Assembly: GCA_900766585.1 (NCBI GenBank)
Contig: CAAFVV010000024.1
Span: 1-20,925 of the forward strand
Direction of reading: 5' to 3'
From: Clostridia bacterium
GTDB lineage: Bacteria; Bacillota; Clostridia; Oscillospirales; Acutalibacteraceae
Length of the DNA stretch: 20,925 bases
The notes under the pieces are model-generated. The model had not been told where the DNA came from. It ran no database searches and worked only from the letters and a program-made list of their open reading frames with translations. Below are positions 5,838 through 14,400 of this stretch, piece after piece; position 1 is the first letter of the stretch; every line of letters starts with the position of its first letter. A program made the translations under genes and the position numbers.

Positions 5838-8426
5838 TCAGCCTACGGGATGAAGCTCCGGCTCGGTAAATTCTGCAATCACGGCGACAAAGCCACTTTG
5901 CACGGCGCTCTCGGGCAGCAGGACATGTTCGCCGTCACTGGCGCAGGGGATGCCGTTGACGGTGACAGCGGCGGCGCGCAGCCCGAGCGGGTGGCGAAAC
6001 CACACCTCAACCGGCACGGTCAGCCGCGCGGGCGTTTCGGCGGTGAGCGTGATCGTGATGCGGTCGCGGATCAGGTCGGCGCGGTAAGTGACCGACAGCG
6101 TGCCGTAGGCGGTGGCGGCGCGGGTGAGGGCGAGCGGGCGCTCATAGGTCACGGTGTTTTCCACCCATTCCTGCGGCAGCAGGCGGCAGAGCGTCAGGCA
6201 GCCGCGGGCGTCGTCCTCAAACAACACGGCGCGCTCGAGCATCCGGCGGTAATTCGCCATCGACAGGGCGAACGGACAGGGCTGGAACCACTGCTCGCGG
6301 CGGTTGATCCCCATTTGCTCTACCATCATGTAGGTGTCGGGGTCGCAGCCATAGCGGCGGGTCAGCTCCAGGATCTCCTCATAGGCCGCCCAGTCGCCGC
6401 GCATGGCGATCGGCAGCAGGAAGTATTCGTTATAGGACAGCCCGTCGTTGTCAAACGGCGGCAGCCCGATCAGCTTGCGCGTGTCCTGTATCGCCTCGTA
6501 TATATCGCGGCCGGAATGGCACGCGCCGGGGTAGAGCGGTTCGCCGGAGTCAAAGTCGATGCGGTCACAGAGCAGACCGAGCGCGGAGTTAGCCGCGGGC
6601 ATGCTCAGATACGGGATGTCCAGCGGCACGGTGCAGAGGGTGCAGGCGTGGAGAAAATGGCGGATGCCGCGCTTTTTGGCTTCGCTGCGGACGATGATGT
6701 GGTCCTTCAGCGGCAGCGGGATGCCGTTTTCATCCCAGGCGGCGATGCGGTCGCGCTCGAGCGGCCCCATAAAAAGATAGGCGGAAAAGTCATAGTCCTC
6801 GGGGTGCTCGGGCATATCCTCCGTGTCCAAAACGGCGGCGTCAAGCGCGTGCAGGAAGCAGGAGAGATAATCCTCCACCTGTGCCTTGACTGTTTCACCC
6901 TCCGGCACGCCGCAGGCGATCAGCGCGTCGGCAATGGCGGACAGCCCGTAGAGCGTCCAGATATCGGTGTAGAACCACTGGACGTGGGTGGAGGAAAAAT
7001 CGCTGTCGGTGCTCTGTCCCGGCGGCATTAAGCCGTAGCCGTGCTGACGGGCAAACGTCTCCGTCTTGGTGGACTGCCGCACCGCTTCGATCCAGCGGCA
7101 GGCGGAGAGGATCCCCGCCTTGTGGGCGAGCAGCCAGTCGCGATCGCGGGTCAGGCGGTAGTGGTCGGCGACAGCGCGCAGCACGCCGCCGGTGCTGTTG
7201 AGCCAGGCGTGCACCGTGGTGCCGGTGAACGCCTGTCCAACCTCGGGCGGCGGCAGGATCGAGGGGTCGTGTACGCCGGGCGCCGCATGCCCCTGAAGCA
7301 CAAAAAATGTTTCCAGATAGCGGGCGGCAAGCTCATGATAGCCCTGCCTATCCAGCATGCCGACGACCCAGCAGCCGCTTTCCTGTGCCCAGATAAATTC
7401 ATAGAGCGCGTTGGACAGATGGGCATAGCCGAGCGTTTGGTCGGGATAGCCGTCTGCCCAGTCGGCGATGAGATCGCGGCCGTACAGCGCGGGATCGCCC
7501 TTGTTCTGCCAGTCGAGCAGCATCAGCGTGGCGGCGGTCTGCATCCGCCATGCCTCGCGCAGCGCCGTGCCGGGAACGGAAAGCTCCGAGCCTTCCGACA
7601 GGCGGGCTTTCCACAGCGCTTCGGCGCGGGCGCGCGCATCGTCATAGGACAGCTCCCGCAAAAGCGCCGCTTTATCCTCCGGCAGCGGCAGATAGGGCAC
7701 GGTCAGCTCGATGACCGCCGTGCCGCCTGCGGGCAGCTCGCGCGCAAAGCGCACGCGGTGGGCGATATGGGTGCCGTCGGCGTAGCTGCCGCCGCTGCCC
7801 TGCTCATAGGTAAACGGCTCGGGGCTGTACAGCAGCACGCCCTTGCCCTCGGCAATCAGGCAGTCGCCCGCCTGCCGCAGCGGGTAGGGATAGGGGGCGG
7901 GCTCCCGCTGCTCGTCCAGGATCTCATAGATCACATCGCGGTGGAGAAAGGTCTTCCAGTAGAATTTATCCCAGTCGCCGTCGGTGTCGATCGGCGGGCG
8001 GAAGCAGTTGCACAGGGCGAATGACAGCACAGCCCTGCGGGGCGTGCTGCCGGGATTGCGCAGAATAAAGCGCAGATGGGTAAACAGCACCTCTTTGCCG
8101 GTCCTGACCGTGTTGGTCTCCGGCATGAGGCAAAAGGCGTGTTCCTCCCAGACGATGCCCTGCTGTTCGGTGCGGTGGACGGCGACGGGCACCTCCGGCT
8201 CCCAGCTCTGGAGGGCGCGGCAGCCGTCCTTGCCGAACAGCTCAAACGGTTCGCCGAGCAGTGGGATCAGGTACAGACCGCTGTGCTCGGGAAATGCCTG
8301 CACCTCCATCTCCTCATAGGGGCAGATCAGACAGCCGTTGCGGAATGTGGCTTCACAAGGATGCTCCGGCACGCCGATCAGCTGCTGGCTGCGGGCAAAG
8401 GGTGCTGGGGGCTTGATATGTCTCAT
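5838..8426 (-). CDS. Six-hairpin (alpha/alpha)6-barrel glycosidase-like protein
   Basis: An 862-residue protein, no signal peptide. Residues ~1-260 are a beta-sandwich-like N-terminal region, ~265-740 an alpha-helical region rich in Trp/Asp/Glu with barrel-type segments such as WADGYPDQTLGYAHLSNALY and HAWLNSTGGVLRAVADHYRL, and the last ~120 residues a beta-sandwich cap. This N-sandwich/helical barrel/C-cap order is seen in GH78, GH63 and glycogen-debranching-type enzymes; I cannot assign one family. Candidate acids lie in the WADGYPDQ and FDNDGLSYNEY segments. Start at ATG 8426 because AGGAGGAATC precedes it; 12 further in-frame codons upstream have no ribosome site. It is first gene of the operon with the GH36-like gene, whose leader carries the same GGAGGAATC string. 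Confidence 0.75.
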   Translation of the reverse strand: MRHIKPPAPFARSQQLIGVPEHPCEATFRNGCLICPYEEMEVQAFPEHSGLYLIPLLGEPFELFGKDGCRALQSWEPEVPVAVHRTEQQGIVWEEHAFCLMPETNTVRTGKEVLFTHLRFILRNPGSTPRRAVLSFALCNCFRPPIDTDGDWDKFYWKTFLHRDVIYEILDEQREPAPYPYPLRQAGDCLIAEGKGVLLYSPEPFTYEQGSGGSYADGTHIAHRVRFARELPAGGTAVIELTVPYLPLPEDKAALLRELSYDDARARAEALWKARLSEGSELSVPGTALREAWRMQTAATLMLLDWQNKGDPALYGRDLIADWADGYPDQTLGYAHLSNALYEFIWAQESGCWVVGMLDRQGYHELAARYLETFFVLQGHAAPGVHDPSILPPPEVGQAFTGTTVHAWLNSTGGVLRAVADHYRLTRDRDWLLAHKAGILSACRWIEAVRQSTKTETFARQHGYGLMPPGQSTDSDFSSTHVQWFYTDIWTLYGLSAIADALIACGVPEGETVKAQVEDYLSCFLHALDAAVLDTEDMPEHPEDYDFSAYLFMGPLERDRIAAWDENGIPLPLKDHIIVRSEAKKRGIRHFLHACTLCTVPLDIPYLSMPAANSALGLLCDRIDFDSGEPLYPGACHSGRDIYEAIQDTRKLIGLPPFDNDGLSYNEYFLLPIAMRGDWAAYEEILELTRRYGCDPDTYMMVEQMGINRREQWFQPCPFALSMANYRRMLERAVLFEDDARGCLTLCRLLPQEWVENTVTYERPLALTRAATAYGTLSVTYRADLIRDRITITLTAETPARLTVPVEVWFRHPLGLRAAAVTVNGIPCASDGEHVLLPESAVQSGFVAVIAEFTEPELHPVG

Positions 8427-8508
8427 TTTTCGATTCCTCCTGTCGGCAGATCTAAGAAGCAAACGCGGGGAAACACAAAAAAACGGACGAAAAGCGCAAA
8501 AAATCCCC

Positions 8509-8536
8509 TTGTTTGCCGCTTTATATCTGCTATAAT
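8509..8536 (+). promoter_or_regulatory. Sigma-A-type promoter of the second AraC gene
   Basis: A perfect TATAAT (8531-8536) preceded by TGC (extended -10) and, 16 bases upstream, by TTGTTT (8509-8514). The start site should be near 8543, giving a leader of about 85 bases to the ATG at 8627. Confidence 0.65.
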
Positions 8537-8542
8537 ACCCGT

Positions 8543-8571
8543 ATCATACTGCGTAACAGCGGATTTGTACA
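8543..8571 (-). promoter_or_regulatory. Candidate promoter of the six-hairpin/GH36 operon
   Basis: On the minus strand TGTACA (8566-8571) and TATGAT (8543-8548) are separated by 17 bases, matching the -35 at four and the -10 at five of six positions. It faces and overlaps the plus-strand promoter at 8509-8536, so the two could not be used by polymerase at the same time. A weaker alternative TATAAA lies further downstream. Confidence 0.45.
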
Positions 8572-8626
8572 TGCAGGAAATCCCGAAAATGGATGGAGGA
8601 TATTCCGCTTGAAAGGGAGGGAACCT

Positions 8627-9505
8627 ATGCAATATGCGATCCTGAATATGGAGCATCTCTACCATGTCCGGTTTGCCCGTCTGTCCGGGCTGCCGCTGCC
8701 GCAGGAGCCGGAGGGGCGAATGCTGCACCGGCTGCTGTATCTGTGCAGCGGCAGCTTTGCCGTGATGCTGGCAGGGGAGCACTTTACGGCGGTGCGGGAC
8801 ACGCTGCTGTTCTTACCGCCGCAGATCACGGCGGAGATCACCTCGCCGGACAACAGGGGAAAGGTACTGGAGATCGGCTTTTTCCCGCCGCCGTTTCCGC
8901 TGGAGGAAAACCGTCTGTGCAGCGAGGAGGAGTATCTCTCCGATCTGCGCTACTATGCGCTCGACGGCGTACAGGAGCGGCTTGCACACATTCCGCTGGT
9001 CACGCCGCCGTCCGCCGCCTGCCGCTACCGCCAGGCGGCGGAGCGGATCTGCACGGAGCTGCTCCGTCCGGCGCCGGGGACAAATTTGCTGGCTGCCGTG
9101 GGGCTGCAGCAGCTGCTTGCGCAGATCAGCGCCGACAGCGCTGCGGAGAGCCGCCGGACAGAGCAGGACACCGGTCGGTTTTCGCCGACCGTCAGCGCCG
9201 TCTGTGATTACCTGAATGCCCACTACGCCCGCCGCATTACGCTGGATGAGCTGAGTGAGACATTCCACATCAGCCGCAACTACCTGTGCACCCTGTTCCG
9301 CGAAACGACGGGCATGTCCATCGTGGAGTATCTAAACGCCTGCCGTCTGGAGCTGGGAAAGGCGTATCTGGTCAACACCGCCTATTCCGTCCGCGATATC
9401 GCCCAGGCGACCGGCATCGGCGACGAGTTCTATTTCAGCCGTCTGTTCAAGCGTCACGCCGGTATGTCGCCGTCGGCGTTTCGCGTGAAGTTCCGTGCGG
9501 AGTGA
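8627..9505 (+). CDS. AraC-family transcriptional regulator
   Basis: A 292-residue regulator. The N-terminal ~100 residues are a degenerate cupin-like sensor (LHRLLYLCSGSFAVMLAG, then DTLLFLPPQ), without the His-rich metal site. A helical linker follows, and the C-terminal ~100 residues carry the double helix-turn-helix: LDELSETFHISRNYLCTLFR and SVRDIAQATGIGDEFYFSRLFK, ending in the usual GMSPSAFR. ATG 8627 is chosen because GGGAGGG lies 5 bases before it; upstream codons in the same frame overlap the promoter. It is divergent from the six-hairpin/GH36 operon and 38 bases upstream of the TIM-barrel gene, so it probably controls both. Its ligand is unknown. Confidence 0.92.
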   Translation: MQYAILNMEHLYHVRFARLSGLPLPQEPEGRMLHRLLYLCSGSFAVMLAGEHFTAVRDTLLFLPPQITAEITSPDNRGKVLEIGFFPPPFPLEENRLCSEEEYLSDLRYYALDGVQERLAHIPLVTPPSAACRYRQAAERICTELLRPAPGTNLLAAVGLQQLLAQISADSAAESRRTEQDTGRFSPTVSAVCDYLNAHYARRITLDELSETFHISRNYLCTLFRETTGMSIVEYLNACRLELGKAYLVNTAYSVRDIAQATGIGDEFYFSRLFKRHAGMSPSAFRVKFRAE

Positions 9506-9543
9506 TCCGCAGAAAATAGAGATACAAAAGGAGAGTATGACGT

Positions 9544-10773
9544 ATGCAAGGTATTCCCGATCGGTTTATTCTGTCCACATTTGAGGCGATTCGCGACGAC
9601 AAGGGGGATTGGCGGCGGCTGCTGTCCGCAACCGCCGAGAGCGGTATCGACACGGTGGAGCTGGTGTTTAAAGACCGTGAGCTGGTCACGAAAATACTGC
9701 CCTGCTTTGCCGGCACGGGGCTGAAGGCCATCGTGCAGGATCGCGTGATCGGCGGCATCGGCGATGAGCCGGCTGATCCCGATGAGGCTGCCGTTTCGGA
9801 AACGCTTGCCCATTACCGCCCGTATGACGATGTGATTGCGGGCTATTATCTATGGGATGAGCCGACGCGGGAGATGTTTCCCCTCTGCCGCAGGCTGAAT
9901 GAGCAGCTTGCGTCCGATGCGCCGGAGAAATGGCGGCTGTTCAACGTGTTCCCGAGCTATGGGGTCTACGGCTGGGATGCGGCTGCCTATCGCTGGGAGG
10001 ACAACACCTACGCGCAGTATGTGGAGGATTTTCTGGACACCGCCGTCCCACCGCTGCTGGCGATGGACCACTATCCCTTCCGCCCGCTTCCCGGCTCGTT
10101 GGTCAGAAGCGACCTGTGGAGGGATGTGGGGCTGTGCAGCCAAAGCGCCCAAAGGCGCGGCATCCCGTTCTGGTTTTATTTCCAGGGGGTGGATATGGAA
10201 AGCGGGCTGCTCGGGCGGCTGACTCCCGCGCATATAGCGGCGCAGATGGGAGGCGCGCTCGCCTACGGAGCAAAGGCACTGAGCTGGTTTTGCTCCATGG
10301 GAGTGCTGACCGATGTCGAGGGGGAGCGGATGCCGGAATATGCGGAGCTTTGCCGGCTCAACCGCCGTATCAAGCGGATCGGTCAGGCGCTGTTTCCCCG
10401 CACGCTGACGGCGGTCTCGCACAGCGGGCTGAGCGAAGCGGAAAATGCGGCGTATTTCGCGCTGCCGCCGTCCGCTCTTGCGGCAGTTTGCGCTCTGCCG
10501 GACGGTCTGCTCGCCGCGGAATTTTCGGGTACGGCAGAGGACGGCGGCGCACTGCTGCTCGTCAACAAGGAGACGGCCTGCTCGGTGTCGGGGGATATCC
10601 GCTGGGCAGGCGGGCATGAGGTCAGCGTGTTTGATGCTGAAACCGGCACATTCGGCGTCTGGCAGACGGCGGAAAAGGAGCCGCTTACGCTCCTGCCCGG
10701 CGAGGCGCGCCTGTGGATATTCCGGCGGGAACAGAAAAAGTCGGCGTTGCCCCTCGGAAATACCAGTGGCTGA
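9544..10773 (+). CDS. TIM-barrel glycosidase-like protein
   Basis: A 409-residue protein without signal peptide. The first ~300 residues have the rhythm of a (beta/alpha)8 barrel: FILSTFEAI at strand 1, TVELVF at strand 2, VIAGYYLWDEP (97-107) at the strand where clan GH-A-like enzymes keep the acid/base, making Glu106 the candidate catalytic residue, then LLAMDHYPF, IPFWFYFQG and ALSWFCSMG on later strands. The last ~90 residues form a small beta-sandwich ending LLPGEARLWIF, as in many cytoplasmic glycosidases. I cannot place it in a numbered family. AAAAGGAGAG lies about 9 bases before the ATG; an earlier ATG at 9537 is out of frame. It is probably co-transcribed with the upstream AraC gene. 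Confidence 0.7.
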   Translation: MQGIPDRFILSTFEAIRDDKGDWRRLLSATAESGIDTVELVFKDRELVTKILPCFAGTGLKAIVQDRVIGGIGDEPADPDEAAVSETLAHYRPYDDVIAGYYLWDEPTREMFPLCRRLNEQLASDAPEKWRLFNVFPSYGVYGWDAAAYRWEDNTYAQYVEDFLDTAVPPLLAMDHYPFRPLPGSLVRSDLWRDVGLCSQSAQRRGIPFWFYFQGVDMESGLLGRLTPAHIAAQMGGALAYGAKALSWFCSMGVLTDVEGERMPEYAELCRLNRRIKRIGQALFPRTLTAVSHSGLSEAENAAYFALPPSALAAVCALPDGLLAAEFSGTAEDGGALLLVNKETACSVSGDIRWAGGHEVSVFDAETGTFGVWQTAEKEPLTLLPGEARLWIFRREQKKSALPLGNTSG

Positions 10774-10793
10774 AAAAGACGGACAGCATAAAA

Positions 10794-10825
10794 CAGCCCC
10801 TCCCGCTTTCCCGCGGGAGGGGCTG
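10794..10825 (-). terminator. Strong hairpin terminator at the end of the filament operon
   Basis: CAGCCCCTCCCG (10794-10805) pairs perfectly with CGGGAGGGGCTG (10814-10825), with one further C-G pair inside and a six-base loop. On the minus strand it is followed by TTTTATGC, so it best serves the minus-strand operon; it also lies 20 bases beyond the plus-strand TIM-barrel gene and may act in both directions. Confidence 0.75.
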
Positions 10826-10871
10826 CTGCTGAATAGAGGCTGTTTCGGCAATTTCTCTGGCAATGTTCAGA

Positions 10872-11441
10872 TTACGGCGCTGCGGTGATGATTCCGTCGG
10901 AAATTGTCACTTTCCAGGCTTCCTGCGCTGCCGATTCCGGTTCAGCCTGAATCGCCTCTGCAAACACCTCGACGACCTGATATACCGTTGATTGGTCCTG
11001 CGTCACTTTTTCTGTCAGGGTAAACGGTTCACACAGCACAGGGGTGGTTCCGTTCGGGTCAATCGGTTTTGTGTAGTAGTAGGTGTGTTCTGTGCCCGCA
11101 ATCCATCCGGCGTTTAGCTTGAGCGCCGGAAAAACGGATGGCTCCGCACCGGTAATATTGCCCTTGGCATCGACAAAATAGGAGACCAGCCGTAAACGCA
11201 GGTATTCCTTCACGTTGCCGGTGTTCTGCACACAGATATCCGATTTTGTTTTGCCGGCTGCGGACGGCTCGGAAACCGCTGTATCGTCCAGTTTTTCGCT
11301 GACGGTGCAGGTGACTTTGGCGGGAGTGAAGCGGTTGACGGCGTTCGCTTTTTTAAACATGAAGCCGAGAGTGACGCCGATTGCCGCCGCAGCCGCCAGC
11401 ATGGCCAGGGCGATCAGCCCCTTTTTCTGTTTTTTTGACAT
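10872..11441 (-). CDS. Small TasA-like surface/secreted protein, last gene of the filament operon
   Basis: A 189-residue protein. KKQKK plus a hydrophobic stretch (residues ~8-28) give a signal peptide or anchor. The segment ANAVNRFTPAKVTCTVSEK (33-51) matches the first strand of SipW-dependent TasA-like proteins (pattern N-x-F-T-x-G-x-V...E), and DICVQNTGNVKEYLRLRL is the following strand pair typical of that beta-sandwich. Unlike subunits 1 and 2 it lacks the TF-[AS]-KYVT motif after the signal, so it may not be a SipW substrate and could stay membrane-anchored through the hydrophobic segment. Start ATG 11441: its ribosome site AGGAAGGGG overlaps the stop of the giant repeat gene, seven bases away, indicating coupled translation. 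Role as minor subunit or tip/base component is inference. Confidence 0.7.
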   Translation of the reverse strand: MSKKQKKGLIALAMLAAAAAIGVTLGFMFKKANAVNRFTPAKVTCTVSEKLDDTAVSEPSAAGKTKSDICVQNTGNVKEYLRLRLVSYFVDAKGNITGAEPSVFPALKLNAGWIAGTEHTYYYTKPIDPNGTTPVLCEPFTLTEKVTQDQSTVYQVVEVFAEAIQAEPESAAQEAWKVTISDGIITAAP

Positions 11442-11448
11442 GGAGGCG

Positions 11449-14400
11449 TCACCCCTTCCTGTTTTGTATTCTCTCGCTGTTGCCGTTGAGCCAGCTTTGC
11501 ACAGCGGCGGGGTCGTCAAATGTGGCAGAAGACCCGTCCTTTTTCACAGAGACGGTCTGCGCCGGATCGGTATAGCGCCAGGACCATTCGTTTTGCTGCT
11601 CCACCGTATACGACCGGCACGGCAAATCCTTGACAGTTACGCTGCCGTTGCCGGTTATCGTCACATAGATCACATAGTTCGGATCGTTCTTCGCCTGGAT
11701 CTTATAGACAAACACCTGTTTCCCGCTGCTCTGCTCCTTGCTGTTGTCGTCGGCATACTCACCGTTTTTACGGATGATCGTCAGCGACCCGTTGTTGGGG
11801 AGGAACTTGGCGTAGAACACGTTCACCCTCGGCATAACGTCAAGATGCTCGCTGAGCGGGCGCAGATAGCTGCCCGTGACCTCGCCCTTGCCGCTGCTGT
11901 CAGCCGGCACGGTGCAGGCCTCATCCAAATACCAGCCGGCAAAGGTATAGCCCTCCAGCGCGGAGGCGGTAGATCCCTTGATCGCTGCGGTATCTCCGTT
12001 AAACACCTCGAGCGTGGTATCCAGTGTGCCGCCGCCGTGCGCCCAGACCTTGTATTCGATCGTTCTCTGCACGGGTGTGTAGTAGAAGATGATATAGTTC
12101 TGGTCGTTGTCTGAGCGGATCAGTATGGACTGTGTCAGTGCCGAGATACAGGTCATCCCGCCGATGGATACGGTTTCCGCCGATTCCCTCACCGTGGCAC
12201 CGAATTTTGCCGATTTGGTGAGGATCGGCAGCAGTACGCCGTTTGTGCCATCGGTATATTTCAGCGACTTGAGGTCGCTGATGTCCGTGGTGTTGTACTC
12301 TAAGAAGTAGATCTTGTATTCCTGCGCATTGCGGGTATAGAAAATATACAGCTCCGTGCCGTCCTTTGATACTGTAATGTCAAAGCAGGGGTTAGACGGG
12401 TCGGCCTCGTTCATCGCCACCTCGCCGCTGCCGATCTTGTCATCGCCTTCTGCCCACGCGGCCTTTTTCACGGTAAAGCCGCTGAAGGTCTGTGGCGGGA
12501 TGGAGCAGATCTGCCCCACATTGCCGATGCCCTCAGTGTGGGCGGAGGATTCGGTGTAGTTGACAAATTTGCCGTTTGTCTGTGTGAGCGCGTCCGATTT
12601 CGCGTCCGCGTTCTGCAGCATATAATGCACGGCGTAGTAGGCATTAGCGGTGTTTTTGGAATAGTAGAAAACGATCACGTTGGAGTCGGCGCTGTCATAT
12701 TCGCCGTTTTCTTTTTTCTCCACCGCCAGAATCAGCCGCTTGAAGAAAGCGTCCGGGATATAGTTCTCGATGACCGCAAAGCGCTCCGTGATCACGGCAT
12801 CTCCCGTGGATTTTGTCACCTTACCGCCGCCGGGCGCGGTGTCGATCAGCTCACCGGTGTCTGCATAGCGGTATTCCACCCGGTAGCTTACGATCTCCTT
12901 TTTCACATAGGTGAAGGTAAACACATTGTTTTGCAGATTCTGCGGGTTGGTCTCCTGCCCCATGGTGATGGAATGGCTCGCGAGGGTGGGATAGTGTCCC
13001 TTATTGTATTTTTCGTACAACTGGCTGTACGGATCACCGACCTTGGGGACAAAGGTGCGGGTGCTGCCCTGATAGGCAAAGCCTTCGGAATCATCCGCTA
13101 TCTGCAGATGGAACTTAGCATCCGATGCAAGATAGATATAGGTGCGCGTCTCTGCTCCGTTTGTTACTGTATAAGCGGCGTTGTCCTTTGGCTTGTCCGC
13201 TGCGGCGGCAATCAGATCTGTCCACACGGTCTCGGTTTCCGGATCGTGAAGTGCGTAGTGAATACGGTATGGCTGCGGCGTCAGCGAGCTCCAGACGGCG
13301 AACACATTCATGTCATGGACAACCGGCATATCCAGCGGCGTGTAGGCGTTTCGCCTGCCGGCGCTTTCATAAAACCAGCCGTTGAAAATATAGGCGGACG
13401 ACGGAGTGTCCACAGCGCCCAGCACCTGACCGTGCTTGACACCGTACGATCCGACCAGACCGGATTCGTCCTTGTTGGCTTCATAGCGCAGCATGTCGTC
13501 GCGCGTCCGGAAAAACCGCACCGTATGCGTTTTTGGTGCCCATTTGGCATACAGCACCACATCTGTGGCGGGCATTTTATAGTTTTTCCCCGTTGTGTAC
13601 TGCGTTCCGTCAATACATTCCGGACTGGCATACCAGCCGTCAAAATAGTAGGCGTTTTTCTCCAGCGTGTCCGGATACGGCGGCTCCAGCAGCTTGCCGT
13701 CTGCCGCCATCGCCTTATCCATCAGGCTGTCGAAGGCTGCCGAGAGGGAGGTGAATACACCGCCATGGCTGTGCAGAGTGAGGCTGTAGTATTCCCGCGT
13801 ATAGAAAAAGCGGGAGGTAAACGACCGGCGTTTATCGGAGGTTTCCTGATTTTCAAACTGCTCAAACCGGCGGTTGATGTTCAGCGCGCGATCCTCAAGC
13901 TCAAAGCGAAAACCCGTCAGGACCGTCTGTGTCTGACCGGAATCCGTTCCCGTTTTGGTATCGGCAACATTGTCGTCACTGGTGATAACCCGGTCATACA
14001 GGCGGTAAATGCCCTGAAGCTGATCCTCCTCTTTTGCTTCCTCGACATTGGCGGCATAGTAATAGTAGACCTTTTTGGTCTCCGGATCGGTATAGGTGTC
14101 GTTCGGCTTGTCGTTCTCCGCTGCGGCTTTGATTTTTCTGATCTGCTCTTCGGTCAGCTCATCGGTAAATACCGGCACAAAGGATTCGTAGATCCACTCT
14201 CGCGGAATGCTCCAGCTCACATTGGCACCATTGTCAAAGAAAGCCAGAAAATAGCAGACATTAGAGTGGACGCCCTCGCCGCCCACGGTGGTTTTGGTGT
14301 CGATTTGGCGGGTGATATTGCCGCCTGTATAATCGTAGGTGATTTTATCCGTGCTCCCGGACGGGGTGTAGCTTCCGAGCAGCACCGTGTCATCCATCTT

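Noticed and set aside
4411..5853. A 480-codon plus-strand frame opposite the GH36-like gene.
   Set aside because: Arg/Gln/Gly/His-rich shadow without a ribosome site; the opposite strand encodes a recognisable enzyme over the same span.
5850..8024. Two long plus-strand frames (5850-7031 and 7041-8024) opposite the six-hairpin gene.
   Set aside because: Same codon-complement artefact; both lack start signals and resemble no family.
8813..10863. Minus-strand frames opposite the second AraC and TIM-barrel genes.
   Set aside because: Cys/Arg/Pro-rich shadows of clear plus-strand genes.
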